Of a DNA stretch of 64,000 bases, positions 1-8,446 are shown one piece after another (the first letter of the stretch is position 1; every line of letters starts with the position of its first letter). Source of the stretch: Candidatus Saccharimonadales bacterium (lineage in GTDB: Bacteria > Patescibacteriota > Saccharimonadia > Saccharimonadales > UBA4665). The stretch spans positions 186,001 to 250,000 of the forward strand of contig DASVRW010000002.1 in NCBI GenBank assembly GCA_036388415.1. The letters are read 5' to 3'. The notes under the pieces are model-generated. The model ran no database searches and was not told where the DNA came from. It worked only from the letters and a program-made list of their open reading frames with translations. The position numbers and the translations under genes were made by a program.

Positions 1-24
1 CGGCAATAGTTATCTACTTCAAAA

Positions 25-423
25 TTAGTACTGCTCGACGTTGCAGCCAAGTTTAGCTAATGCTTGCCCTGACTCATAGTCGGCATATCTAACATCTAAT
101 CCCCATATACCATATGCTCCGATCTCGCGATAGGTGAAATTAAGCTTCGGCGCCTCATAGTTAACTAATTTTTCATTAGGATATACGGTTATAATGTCTT
201 GCCCGTCGAGTATCCTGGTAATGGTAGTGGCGCCATTATTAAGATCGTAAATGGTATTTTCCAAGCATGCACCACCATCGGTATACGTATCTTCGAATGC
301 ATCTTCAGGTATCTTAAATATGCTTCTGTTGGTAAATGTAACTACGCCAACGGTGCCAGCCGCAGCAAGCAAGCCGACTGATAATGTGCCTGCTGCAATT
401 TTATTCCTTAATTCAACGTTCAT
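25..423 (-). CDS. Small membrane-anchored hypothetical protein
   Basis: I do not recognise the family. From the ATG at 423 it is 132 residues: a short charged start, then one hydrophobic segment at about residues 9-31 rich in Ala, Gly, Leu and Val, then a soluble acidic domain with two cysteines (one near 50, one near the C-terminus). This suggests a signal anchor with an external domain. An in-frame start 30 nt upstream exists, but an AGGAG ribosome site 6 nt before 423 favours the shorter form. It is the most distal of the minus-strand accessory genes. Confidence 0.6.
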   Translation of the reverse strand: MNVELRNKIAAGTLSVGLLAAAGTVGVVTFTNRSIFKIPEDAFEDTYTDGGACLENTIYDLNNGATTITRILDGQDIITVYPNEKLVNYEAPKLNFTYREIGAYGIWGLDVRYADYESGQALAKLGCNVEQY

Positions 424-496
424 ATATTTACTCCTATACGAAACACAGTACATTCTTAATCAAACATATTAACAAATATTGTAATACATGCCAAAT

Positions 497-530
497 TGCG
501 CAATTCTCTGGCTCGGTGGAGTAGGATGAG
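497..530 (-). repeat. tRNA-3'-end-like tail repeat, copy 1
   Basis: The 20 bases at 497-516 are identical to 2637-2656. On the minus strand the element reads as a pyrimidine-rich stretch followed by GAGCCAGAGAATTGCGCA, so it carries GCCA in the position of a tRNA 3' terminus. It lies about 95 nt downstream of the nucleotidyltransferase stop and upstream of the next gene. Related copies are at 2617-2678, 3615-3667 and 20105-20159. Confidence 0.6.
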
Positions 531-624
531 TTGGAGTCGTTGTCGGATTGAACTACTGACTTTTGCTGACTTATCGCTAAACGCAGTTTGCTAAAAATTG
601 AATGTTATGACACCTTGCTCGGGC

Positions 625-1380
625 TTAGCTCATTGTTCCTGCTCGCATACCGCTCAGAAATTCATTCGCTTCATCCAATTCAGAGGACGTTCCGACATTG
701 AAGTACTGTATGTCTGGATTAAAGACCGCATGCATTTTCCTTAGCTCAACGAGCGGATTGATGACACTACTCCAGTCATTTCCATAACGCTCATCTAGAG
801 TATGGATCGCTGATTTCGGTACCATTAAAAATCCAATATTTATCATCCCTTCCACCTCTGGAGATTGTTTATATTTTTCGCCTTTGAGTGTCGTCGTGGT
901 TATTACATCTGCGCCATTTGTTTCAATAACCCTATGGCGAAATAAATTGCGGGCCCGAGTTGTAGCCATCGCACACTCATCGTTTTTGATTATGCTCAAA
1001 CCCTGATTTATAAAAGAGTCTACATCAAGACCAACACGAATCTCATCCGTATTACAAAGAATAAAATGCGATGATGTGAGGTAGGGTGAGGCGCTCATTA
1101 TTGCTGCTACAATGCCTGGCGCTTTCTGTTGCGAAATAACGATCTCCGTTGAAAATTTTTGCTGATGTATCCATTGCACCATTGTGTCTGCCTGGTGATC
1201 TACTGCAAAGATTAATTTATCAATAGCAGGTGCTGAATCCAGACTGTCGAGGGTATAACGGATCAGTTCTTTGTCCTGCACTTTATAGAGCGACTTTGGC
1301 AGCTTATCTTCAGTCACGTCCCTAAATCGAGTTCCTCGACCCCCACATAGCAGTACGACATTTATTTTCGTATTATTCAC
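625..1380 (-). CDS. Sugar-phosphate nucleotidyltransferase-like protein
   Basis: The protein (251 residues) opens with the nucleotidyltransferase signature LLCGGRGTRF at residues 10-19 followed by a lysine-containing PKSL motif near 28, as in enzymes that join an NTP to a sugar or polyol phosphate. A central metal-site-like region CNTDEIR near residue 110 replaces the usual (G)D-G-D form, so the substrate is uncertain. It starts with GTG and overlaps the preceding GAPDH-like gene by 4 nt (GTGA), so the two are translationally coupled. Length fits a single-domain NTP transferase. Activation of a small phosphorylated precursor for a surface polymer is possible but is inference. Confidence 0.7.
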   Translation of the reverse strand: MNNTKINVVLLCGGRGTRFRDVTEDKLPKSLYKVQDKELIRYTLDSLDSAPAIDKLIFAVDHQADTMVQWIHQQKFSTEIVISQQKAPGIVAAIMSASPYLTSSHFILCNTDEIRVGLDVDSFINQGLSIIKNDECAMATTRARNLFRHRVIETNGADVITTTTLKGEKYKQSPEVEGMINIGFLMVPKSAIHTLDERYGNDWSSVINPLVELRKMHAVFNPDIQYFNVGTSSELDEANEFLSGMRAGTMS

Positions 1381-2357
1381 TTTTCTGCCTTTGCAATATA
1401 ATTTGCAATATCAAAGAAGCGGTTAACGGAATTTTCATTGTCAAAATACCCGCCAATATAAATATTGTCTCCGACCACTTTAATATTTGGTTTTACCAGT
1501 ACAGCTGATTTCTTCGTAAATTTGTGCTCTTCGGGTCCATTGTCATATTCAGCCAATCCGTACAGGTCCATTAAATCGCCTGATGCAAGTGCATCCGATA
1601 AGCTATCAATGAACTCATTTTTCGATGTCTCTTTTGTTACCCGAAAGCGGTAGTCGATCATTGATACGCCAGTGTATGGAACCAACGTATAGATAACTGT
1701 AAAGTTATCTTCGTGAAGAAAGTCTAATAAATGTGGTGCGACTTGCTCAAGAGTGCATGCACGGCGTTCAAGCGTGTTGAATTTTCCGTTTTTGTGTAAT
1801 GGGATATTATGGATCACGCCGACATCCGAGTCGATTACGCCCCACCTGTCATGTACCCATTTAGCTAGCGGTATATAGGCATTAACCGTGCATGATCCAT
1901 ACGAAATTACTTTCCGTACATCTTGACTAAAGTTCTGATGATTATACCCGTACACTAATATCTGATCTGCCGTCCATGAAGTAGCCGAAATAACGACATA
2001 ACGTGTTTTGCTTATTAATACTTCGCTCCAATCGCTTTTTTCTGTGTGCTTCCCAGAGCACTCTAGAAGTAGGTCCACCTCCCCAACCCAAGAAACGCTT
2101 CCAAGTTGAACTGTGCTGTATGATATATTCTTGTGTGTATTTCCGATCTTTATAATTAATGCATTTTCTTTGAAGTCGATGCTATTTTTTAGTGTTAAAT
2201 AAGGATCATTTTTGATGATAGTCTTAATTTTTTCGATACTTAGGGCGTCGTCGTTGATGGCAACAATATCAAATTGCGCACCTTTATAGTTGTCTACCCA
2301 ATACTGCAATAGATGCATTCCAAATCGACCAAAACCATTTATAGCAACGCGTATCAT
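1377..2357 (-). CDS. Divergent glyceraldehyde-3-phosphate dehydrogenase-like oxidoreductase
   Basis: Of 326 residues, the N-terminus INGFGRFG (5-12) is the NAD-binding Rossmann signature of the GAPDH/erythrose-4-phosphate dehydrogenase family. The catalytic cysteine is in GSCTVN near residue 152 (normally SCTTN) and a matching histidine is in GVIHN near 180. The rest is strongly divergent from glycolytic GAPDH, and the gene sits in an accessory region coupled to a nucleotidyltransferase, so it is probably not the housekeeping enzyme. A role in oxidising an aldehyde phosphate later activated by the partner is inference. Its ATG overlaps the stop of a broken upstream reading frame (ATGA). Confidence 0.75.
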   Translation of the reverse strand: MIRVAINGFGRFGMHLLQYWVDNYKGAQFDIVAINDDALSIEKIKTIIKNDPYLTLKNSIDFKENALIIKIGNTHKNISYSTVQLGSVSWVGEVDLLLECSGKHTEKSDWSEVLISKTRYVVISATSWTADQILVYGYNHQNFSQDVRKVISYGSCTVNAYIPLAKWVHDRWGVIDSDVGVIHNIPLHKNGKFNTLERRACTLEQVAPHLLDFLHEDNFTVIYTLVPYTGVSMIDYRFRVTKETSKNEFIDSLSDALASGDLMDLYGLAEYDNGPEEHKFTKKSAVLVKPNIKVVGDNIYIGGYFDNENSVNRFFDIANYIAKAEK

Positions 2358-2578
2358 TTTCTCTCCAGATGTTTGCTAGTATCCTCCGAATCCAACTCGA
2401 CGTCAATAACCGCATAGCTGACTTCACTGCCGTCTGGCAAGCCGGCAAACATTTTGAAAAAACCACCAACGATGCCATACGTAGCGAGTGCCAGAAATGG
2501 CTCGATAAATGGGATAAGTAGAACGATCTGAGTATTGAAGCCCGCCGTTAAAAACTGTTCTAAAGCTTGTTGGAAAAT
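2354..2578 (-). pseudogene. 5'-truncated membrane protein fragment
   Basis: An open frame without any ATG, GTG or TTG at its 5' end runs into a TGA that overlaps the ATG of the GAPDH-like gene. It encodes a hydrophobic stretch (about FNTQIVLLIPFIEPFLALA, then a Gly-Phe rich turn) followed by an acidic tail ending ERK. The coding character plus ATGA coupling indicates that this was the first gene of the operon. Upstream the frame runs into a terminator and the tail repeat at 2597-2678, so the 5' part appears to have been replaced at a cassette boundary. Start with a rare ATT codon cannot be excluded. Confidence 0.5.
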
Positions 2579-2596
2579 GGCACAAATATAGAGGCA

Positions 2597-2625
2597 ATAA
2601 AAAAGAAGCCGTATAAATCGACTTC
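2597..2625 (-). terminator. Rho-independent terminator
   Basis: On the minus strand GAAGTCG and CGGCTTC form a 7-bp stem (one G-U pair) with a 7-nt loop, followed directly by a run of six T. It closes the transcript of the gene at 2832-3503 and sits just beyond tail repeat copy 2. Confidence 0.75.
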
Positions 2626-2678
2626 TGATTTAGTAATGCGCAATTCTCTGGCTCGGATGAGTGGGATAGGCTGGAACC
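2617..2678 (-). repeat. tRNA-3'-end-like tail repeat, copy 2
   Basis: On the minus strand it begins GGTTCCAGCC, like a tRNA T-arm, and continues to CCGAGCCAGAGAATTGCGCA and then TTACTAAATCAGAAG. It shares 20 identical bases with copy 1 and the downstream TTACYAAATCAGAAG with copy 3. It lies about 155 nt after the stop of the gene at 2832. Confidence 0.65.
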
Positions 2679-2831
2679 ATCTAAAATTACAAATAATGTC
2701 TATGAATGTTTTATCGTTATACTGTCGCGTGTTAAAATACAAGCCAAATCAAATTTATCAATGAGGTCAAAATCATATCAACAATCATAGAAAAGTTACA
2801 GTGTTTTGATAATTCAGTTTAATTGCTACTT

Positions 2832-3503
2832 TTACTTGGGCTCAGGCGGAAGTATGAGTAGGCTTGGGCTTGATTGGCCTTCAGGGTACCATGGTTCTGA
2901 AAATTCCGGGAGAGGTACGTAATCGTCACGTTCTCCATGTAATGTATGATCAATACCTGACAATGCATTACTGTCATACATCCTGTCACCTACTATCTCA
3001 ACATCATCGCGAATTACATATTTTGCGGTATACATTGATCCAGCGCCCCTATCTATTAATTCAAGCCCTGCAATATGTCCACCCTCTCCACCGTAACTAT
3101 CAAAAAGGATATGGCAATTTGCTTCTCCAGCATTTTTAATCAAATCACGGATTCGAAGTTGCTTTGCGGTTACGCTAGTATTAGACCAGTTCTGTAATTC
3201 ATCGCTGTAGTCGTAAGGAGCATCCGGACAATACAGCTGTGGACTAGCACCGTATGCATTGTAAATAGCTACAGGAGCGGTATCAGTGTCGGGCTGCGGG
3301 TCAACTTTGAAAAAATCCTTAAGCAAAGTTGAGATACAGTCATTAAACCCTAGGCCGCCATCCTCATGGCCTTCACGAAACATATCATAAAATCTTTGCG
3401 GTAATTCAGCGTTGCGCATAGCAGCATCAAGTGATAGAGGTAAACAATAGCCTGCTGGATCTCCAAGTCTTTGCAACTGATTTCGGGCTGACATAGACGA
3501 CAT
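2832..3503 (-). CDS. Hypothetical protein with possible Cys/His peptidase-like layout
   Basis: No family is recognised. The protein (223 residues) has a Cys in GYCLPLSLDAAMR near residue 19, a Gly-rich DSYGGEGGHIAGLELID segment near 145 with a histidine, and an acidic proline-rich C-terminus. The order Cys, then His followed by hydrophobics, is reminiscent of papain-like folds, but this is weak inference. The start at 3503 is chosen because a TTGACA/TAAATT promoter ends 7 nt upstream; the longer open frame would need a TTG start and would overlap the promoter. Confidence 0.5.
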   Translation of the reverse strand: MSSMSARNQLQRLGDPAGYCLPLSLDAAMRNAELPQRFYDMFREGHEDGGLGFNDCISTLLKDFFKVDPQPDTDTAPVAIYNAYGASPQLYCPDAPYDYSDELQNWSNTSVTAKQLRIRDLIKNAGEANCHILFDSYGGEGGHIAGLELIDRGAGSMYTAKYVIRDDVEIVGDRMYDSNALSGIDHTLHGERDDYVPLPEFSEPWYPEGQSSPSLLILPPEPK

Positions 3504-3510
3504 AACGTAT

Positions 3511-3539
3511 AATTTACTATAACAAAGACACAGTGTCAA
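3511..3539 (-). promoter_or_regulatory. Sigma-70-like promoter for the gene at 2832-3503
   Basis: On the minus strand TTGACA (3534-3539) is separated by 17 nt from TAAATT (3511-3516). Transcription would begin almost at the ATG at 3503, giving a leaderless mRNA. Confidence 0.6.
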
Positions 3540-3614
3540 ACTTATAACATGGAATATTACGAACAAAAATTCATATATAAAATGAATTACAAATCATATT
3601 CCGAAGCAATGCTG

Positions 3615-3667
3615 GCTTCTGATTTGGTAATGAATACTTCTCTGGCTCCCCATACAGGTCTTGAACC
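3615..3667 (-). repeat. tRNA-3'-end-like tail repeat, copy 3
   Basis: On the minus strand GGTTCAAGACCTGT leads into GGGGAGCCAGAGAAG and TTCATTACCAAATCAGAAGC. Roughly 20 of 28 positions match the 3' end of the tRNA-Asn at 20186, including GGTTC and GGAGCCAGA. It follows the caspase-like gene stop by about 140 nt. A small GAAGC/GCTTC hairpin follows. Confidence 0.6.
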
Positions 3668-3806
3668 TCAAACAGAGATAAATGGCACAAATGAGACAGT
3701 AAATGGCATAAAATGAGTGTCTCGAAAATATCATTAATAACTATAAGGAAACGCTAGTTTCTGGCAATGTCCTATTATTACTTTTTGAGTTGTTTGATTC
3801 TCTTAA

Positions 3807-4796
3807 TTAAATTAATCCACGATTCACAAGATTCCAGTAGTGTTGGCCAAGTACGGTAAGTTCGCAGGACTTACTTTCCATTGCTGCATTCCACATGTGT
3901 GGTGTTCCTACTGGACGGAGTAGATTAACTTTAATATATCTTTGCAAAATAGCAAATATAGCTGTATTAGTTGAATTTGGAACGGGTACATTAGCTTTTG
4001 CGTCATCTGAAGAACGTACCGGTTCAAACGTCGGATCAAGAGCAAATTCAAAATCAGCTGTTGGAAAATGTGTAGTTATCGCTTGCAAATCGGTTAATGC
4101 GATTGGAGGCTCTGCAGTACGCAGAGAAACAAAAGTCTTAACATTTGTTTTAAATACCGGGCGTTGAGCCCATGTACCTAATGATTGATCAACGTGTGCG
4201 TAAATGCTTCCCGGCGTTACATCGCCAAGAAGGTTTCCTGCAGCCCCATTTAGAGCATCGACAAACAAATTAGTAAAAACACCAGATCCTCCACCTGGAG
4301 TTTCCATGGCGTATTGGTCGGCTGTCGATGCTGACAAAATCGTAACACCATCTTTTATTTCAGCAAGACCAGTAACTAACGCATTGTTACCGGCAATGCC
4401 TCCATGGCAACTATCAAGTATAATTACCTTATTTCGCGCTGGAGATTGATTTGCTAGTGTCATTACTTCACTTAGTGCCAATCCATCATCACCGGATCGA
4501 TCGTCACTAGCACAAAGGTAGCCGCCTACATCTTCTATGTATCCATGACCGGCAAAATAAAATAAAGCAATTTCACTATCGTCTGCAAAAAGTTCTCGCA
4601 CCGCATCTTTAAGCTGCTCTCGGCTGATGGCGCTTCCGGCATCATTGCCGGTTAGGAGCTGAGGAGTAGCGAAGTTCAATGTCCCATCGGAGTGTCGTTC
4701 TAGTATGGCTTTTACGGCATGAGCATCGTTTACGCACCCACTCAGGTTACCTATTCTCTCATAAAAATCGATGCCTACAATTAAAGCCTTACGCAT
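3807..4796 (-). CDS. Caspase-like (C14) protease with C-terminal sensor-like domain
   Basis: Of 329 residues, the N-terminal 200 or so form a caspase/metacaspase domain: [10 protein letters not shown] at 3-12, catalytic histidine H84 in YFAGHGY and catalytic cysteine C130 in ILDSCHGG. The last ~110 residues are a separate domain with FALDPTFEP near 250 and a compact C-terminal block rich in Trp, Tyr and Leu. The ATG overlaps the stop of the TIR gene by one base (TAATG), so the two are made together. Known biology: in type IV Thoeris, a TIR enzyme makes a cyclic ADP-ribose-type signal that activates a caspase-like protease. The pair here has that composition; the C-terminal domain as ligand sensor is inference. 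Confidence 0.8.
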   Translation of the reverse strand: MRKALIVGIDFYERIGNLSGCVNDAHAVKAILERHSDGTLNFATPQLLTGNDAGSAISREQLKDAVRELFADDSEIALFYFAGHGYIEDVGGYLCASDDRSGDDGLALSEVMTLANQSPARNKVIILDSCHGGIAGNNALVTGLAEIKDGVTILSASTADQYAMETPGGGSGVFTNLFVDALNGAAGNLLGDVTPGSIYAHVDQSLGTWAQRPVFKTNVKTFVSLRTAEPPIALTDLQAITTHFPTADFEFALDPTFEPVRSSDDAKANVPVPNSTNTAIFAILQRYIKVNLLRPVGTPHMWNAAMESKSCELTVLGQHYWNLVNRGLI

Positions 4797-5173
4797 TATA
4801 GAGAATCAATGAAATTACTAATGTTTGCATCAGACCATGTATACGTGGTTACTCCGCTGATTGTTGTCCGATCTGCGCTGTATGCCCAGATTCCTCGCAC
4901 AGGCGTGCTCTCCTCTTTTGCACATTCGATTTCCCATTTTTGACCTTCGGATGTAAGAGAGTTTTTACTTACTAGGACAATAACACCGTCGGATCGACGG
5001 ATTCTCGTACGAACACGTTCCTTCCATTCTTTATCGTATGCTTGCTTTACGGACATATCGATAAATTCGAATGGTTGCCTGGGATGTAGCGATTGACCCT
5101 TTAAAAAGTCACGCTGATGCTCATCTTCAATTGCAAAAGCTACAAATATAATTTTCTTATCATTGTCAGACAT
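4796..5173 (-). CDS. TIR-like (ThsB-type) signalling protein
   Basis: A 125-residue single domain starts with [13 protein letters not shown] at 6-18, the beta-strand A and early loop of TIR-like (DUF1863/ThsB) proteins. A central [14 protein letters not shown] strand is at 62-75 and W80-E81-I82-E83 supplies the expected glutamate on the following helix. Stand-alone TIRs of this length are the infection-sensing NADase of Thoeris systems. It is first in a two-gene operon with the caspase-like effector, with a strong AAGGGGG ribosome site. Conservation of the Glu suggests an active enzyme. Residual doubt is between type IV Thoeris and a relative. Confidence 0.8.
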   Translation of the reverse strand: MSDNDKKIIFVAFAIEDEHQRDFLKGQSLHPRQPFEFIDMSVKQAYDKEWKERVRTRIRRSDGVIVLVSKNSLTSEGQKWEIECAKEESTPVRGIWAYSADRTTISGVTTYTWSDANISNFIDSL

Positions 5174-5280
5174 ATTACCCCCTTTTTTTCATAAGTCGGC
5201 GTTAGATACGCTGCTTGTTACTATTATACGCTGCAACTTGTCAACAGCCCAATGCACATGGTCAAATATTCTTATTTGAG

Positions 5281-5562
5281 CTATTGTACAGCTCGACGAA
5301 TTGCTTCGGTGAACGGCGTGTCTTGTTCTTGTACGTCCGGCTCCAGTTCATCGTATGGTTTGATTGATCGATGCTCAGGGTCATTAAAACTCATCCATGC
5401 GGCCCAGACGTTGTGAACGTCTTCGTTGGTAACTTGCGTATGCTTCGCAAGCGCCAAGACGGCGTACATAAGCATTAGCTCGTCAAGGTTTTCGGCTTCT
5501 GGTAAAACTTCGGCTGGGATTTGGCCATGAATTTCACCGGCTAGTTCTTTTATGTAGTTCAT
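5281..5562 (-). CDS. Small acidic conserved hypothetical protein
   Basis: The 93-residue helical acidic protein has no transmembrane segment. Recognisable patches are LMLMYAVLALAKHTQVT, EDVHNVWAAWM and a C-terminal PFTEAIRRAV. I recall small actinobacterial proteins with this layout (a DUF7701-like domain) but cannot confirm the family. A TACTAT -10 box lies 6 nt before the ATG, indicating a leaderless transcript. It lies between the TIR-caspase operon and the phage-like island, transcribed separately. Confidence 0.6.
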   Translation of the reverse strand: MNYIKELAGEIHGQIPAEVLPEAENLDELMLMYAVLALAKHTQVTNEDVHNVWAAWMSFNDPEHRSIKPYDELEPDVQEQDTPFTEAIRRAVQ

Positions 5563-5616
5563 GACTTAATAGTAGCACTTTAGCTTGGTATAATAATAAT
5601 TAAGATAGGGGTAAAC

Positions 5617-6357
5617 GTGAGCAACGGGAGAACAGTTTCAATCCAAGTTTCGACGGCGCAGCAATTCCATGTTGCTGCCGAAGCTCGCCGTGCTGCCCAA
5701 AAAACGATTGAAGCGTCTTTACCGGCTGAGAAGCTAGCCCTAATTGCTGAAGCCCAGCAACGCCAGGTGGCGGCAATAATGCCACGAATTAGTTCAATAA
5801 CTGTACCAATATTCAAAGAGTTCCGTCGAACAATGCTGTTTCACGGTGCGGCTTTTCGCTCGGTCTCAATGCCCTATACTCAGCTGAACCAGTCGATTAC
5901 GGCTTGGCAAAAAGTACTAAGCAGCTCGCTTATTACAGGCTTCCAACAATCAACATTTGGCTCGATACCGTTTGTTATCAACTTTGAAACGCCAGATATC
6001 CTTATGCCGCGCCAACTTGAACAAGCTGTTATTGCGGATGAGTCATTACAATTACCAGACAGTACAAATCTTACTGTTTCAATCGACCAATATGGCAACT
6101 TTGTTATTAATCAGCATACAATGTACCGTGCAAACGCAAATACTTCCGAACACGGCAAGCTACTGCACTTACTTGAGAGCCGTAAAGACGAGTTTATTAA
6201 AAATGACGAACTAAGAGCGCATTTTAAGGCTGGCAGCGTACGCGAAATTATGAAGAATCTTAAAAAGGATATGCGTGAATCAGGCTATCGGTTAGATTAT
6301 GACCGGCACCGTCGCCAAGGTTTGGTGTACCACGGCATTATTCACCGCCAACAGTAG
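5617..6357 (+). CDS. Hypothetical protein with C-terminal winged-helix-like domain
   Basis: This starts at GTG with an AGGGG ribosome site 5-9 nt upstream. Of 246 residues, the N-terminus is an Ala/Gln-rich helix, the middle is not recognised, and the last ~75 residues (HGKLLHLLESRKDEFIKNDE onward) look like a winged helix with a positively charged recognition helix and a final beta wing. A DNA-binding role is inference. It is the first plus-strand gene of the island and is closed by a terminator at 6384. Confidence 0.55.
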   Translation: MSNGRTVSIQVSTAQQFHVAAEARRAAQKTIEASLPAEKLALIAEAQQRQVAAIMPRISSITVPIFKEFRRTMLFHGAAFRSVSMPYTQLNQSITAWQKVLSSSLITGFQQSTFGSIPFVINFETPDILMPRQLEQAVIADESLQLPDSTNLTVSIDQYGNFVINQHTMYRANANTSEHGKLLHLLESRKDEFIKNDELRAHFKAGSVREIMKNLKKDMRESGYRLDYDRHRRQGLVYHGIIHRQQ

Positions 6358-6383
6358 TCTACCCTCATAATACCCCTATATTC

Positions 6384-6408
6384 CCCCGTTTCATAAGCGG
6401 GGTTTTTT
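6384..6408 (+). terminator. Rho-independent terminator
   Basis: CCCCG and CGGGG pair around a short A/T-rich loop (the stem can extend by TT/AG pairs) and are followed by six T. It separates the gene at 5617 from the methylase operon. Confidence 0.8.
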
Positions 6409-6440
6409 GTTATTCCTAAGACATAACGAAAGGAAAAGTT

Positions 6441-7709
6441 ATGTCGGAAACATTGGAAATCAAACAAGTCGGCGTGTCATTGTTAAATCCCGCACCGTAT
6501 AACCCAAGAAAATGGAGCGAACATTCGATCCGTCAATTGACTGAAAGCATTAAGCGCTTTGGAATGGTCGATCCGATTATCGCCAATAGCGCTACTATCC
6601 GCAAGAACATTGTTATTGGCGGCCACTTCAGACTCAAAGTTGCCAAAGACCTCGGCTATACCCTGGTACCGGTGGTTTATGTTGATATTCCGGATGAGAA
6701 TCGTGAAAAAGAATTGAACCTACGACTTAACCGTAATACCGGTGAGTTCGATCTTGAGCTTTTAAAGCAATTTGATGTCGACCTTTTGCTCGACGTTGGC
6801 TTTGATGATAGCGACCTCGGCGACATTTGGAATGATGCGTTGGAAACCGATGACGATAGCTTTAATCAGGAAAAAGCCGTCAAGCAAGCTGAAGGCACTG
6901 ATATCAAACTCGGTGACATGTTTCGACTTGGCAGCCACCGGCTAATATGCGGCGACTCGACTGATCCGACCGTTATTACTAAGCTAGTAAGCACTGATCG
7001 CCCCGCTATTTTTTATAGTGATCCGGTCTACAATATCAAACTTGATTATAGCAAAGGTATTAACACCGGCGGCAAATATGGTGGTTCAGCCAAAGACCAT
7101 AAATCAGATAATGAGTATAAACAATTTCTGCAGGCTGCGCTGACGGCCGCGATGCCAGTCTTGGCCGAAGACGTCCATGTATTTATGTACTGCGACCAGA
7201 ACTACATTGGCTTACTGCAATCACTTATGCAGGAAAATAATCTTAAGAACCGGCGCGTCTGCCTATGGATCAAGAACAGCTTCAACATGGTGCCAAAGGT
7301 AGCTTTTAATAAGGCCTACGAACCCTGCGTTTATGCGACTCGTGGTAATCCGTATCTATCGGATACCAGTAAAAACCTGACAGAGATTATTAATAAAGAC
7401 ATATCACCCGGTAACCGGACTATCGATGATATTACGGATCTATTTGACATCTGGCTGGCTAAACGTGAATCAGCACAGGAGTACCAGCACCCAACGCAGA
7501 AACCGGTAACCTTGCATGAAAAGCCGCTCAAACGCTGCACGAAAGTCGGCGATATGGTGCTTGATGTTTTTGGCGGCTCAGGTTCAACGTTGATTGCCTG
7601 CGAGCAAATGAAGCGTGTGGCCCTACTTAGTGAAATCGATCCGGTATTTTGCCAGGTCATCGTTGACCGTTGGCAAGCGCTAACTGGCAAAAAGGTAGTA
7701 CAGCTATGA
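6441..7709 (+). CDS. ParB-domain DNA methyltransferase, motif IV altered
   Basis: The protein (422 residues) joins two domains. Residues 8-135 are a ParB/Srx-like domain (NPAPYNPRKWS, then GGHFRLKVAKDLG), and residues 155-422 are an N6-adenine/N4-cytosine methylase of the beta order, with motif IV at 194-197 and motif I DVFGGSGST near 375-383. Motif IV reads DPVY instead of DPPY, which may weaken catalysis. This architecture is typical of phages and integrative elements. It overlaps the next methylase by 4 nt (ATGA), so all four genes to 10372 form one tightly coupled operon. Role: modification of element DNA. Confidence 0.85.
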   Translation: MSETLEIKQVGVSLLNPAPYNPRKWSEHSIRQLTESIKRFGMVDPIIANSATIRKNIVIGGHFRLKVAKDLGYTLVPVVYVDIPDENREKELNLRLNRNTGEFDLELLKQFDVDLLLDVGFDDSDLGDIWNDALETDDDSFNQEKAVKQAEGTDIKLGDMFRLGSHRLICGDSTDPTVITKLVSTDRPAIFYSDPVYNIKLDYSKGINTGGKYGGSAKDHKSDNEYKQFLQAALTAAMPVLAEDVHVFMYCDQNYIGLLQSLMQENNLKNRRVCLWIKNSFNMVPKVAFNKAYEPCVYATRGNPYLSDTSKNLTEIINKDISPGNRTIDDITDLFDIWLAKRESAQEYQHPTQKPVTLHEKPLKRCTKVGDMVLDVFGGSGSTLIACEQMKRVALLSEIDPVFCQVIVDRWQALTGKKVVQL

Positions 7710-8446
7710 AATCCGGTGACATATACCGGCTTGGCAGCCACCGCTTAGCCTATGGCAGTTCTAGTGACACGGACCTACTTGCCCGGCTTGTAAGCGCAGA
7801 TAAAGTAGCCATGGTCCTAACTGACCCGCCCTACGGCGTCTCATATGTTGAAAGCAAACGCGGTATTGCTAGTTTGGCGACCGATAAGGTTATCGCTAAT
7901 GACAATATCGGAGACGAAACGGAATACAAGGCGTTCAGCGTGGCATGGATCGAGGCGGTTAAGCCGCACCTGGCCCGCAAGAATAGTATCTATATCTTTA
8001 ATTCGGACAAAATGCTGGTGCCGACTGTTGAAGCTATGAAGTCTACCGGCTGTAAGTTTGCTCAACTTCTTATCTGGGCTAAAACTCATGCGGTGGTTGG
8101 CCGCTTGGATTACTTGCCTCAGCACGAGCTAATTCTGTATGGCTGGTATGGCACCCATACTTTTAAAAAGAGCAAAGATAAAAGTATTCTGGTCTATCCC
8201 CGGCCGAATCGGAGCAAACTGCATCCGACTATGAAGCCAGTCGGTTTATTACGGCGGCTTCTACTTAATAGCTCGAGCGTCCGAGATATTGTCTTTGACG
8301 GCTTTGCCGGGAGTGGCAGTACTCTATTAGCTTGTGAACAGACTAACCGCCAATGCTTGGCAGTCGAGCTTGACCCGGAGTACTGCCAAGTAATCATTGA
8401 CCGTTGGGAAAGACTGACTGGCCAAACAGCGGAGCTGCTAATATGA
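7706..8446 (+). CDS. DNA modification methylase (N4/N6 type)
   Basis: A longer frame exists, but the ATG at 7706 overlaps the previous stop (ATGA), giving 246 residues. It begins SGDIYRLGSHRLAYG, the same lead-in as the preceding enzyme's catalytic domain, has intact motif IV DPPYG at 40-44 and motif I FAGSGSTLLACEQ near 207-219, and ends with the common VIIDRWERLTG helix. It is a beta-class methylase without its own ParB domain. The similarity to its neighbour suggests duplication with division of labour, the intact copy probably supplying catalysis. Confidence 0.88.
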   Translation: MKSGDIYRLGSHRLAYGSSSDTDLLARLVSADKVAMVLTDPPYGVSYVESKRGIASLATDKVIANDNIGDETEYKAFSVAWIEAVKPHLARKNSIYIFNSDKMLVPTVEAMKSTGCKFAQLLIWAKTHAVVGRLDYLPQHELILYGWYGTHTFKKSKDKSILVYPRPNRSKLHPTMKPVGLLRRLLLNSSSVRDIVFDGFAGSGSTLLACEQTNRQCLAVELDPEYCQVIIDRWERLTGQTAELLI

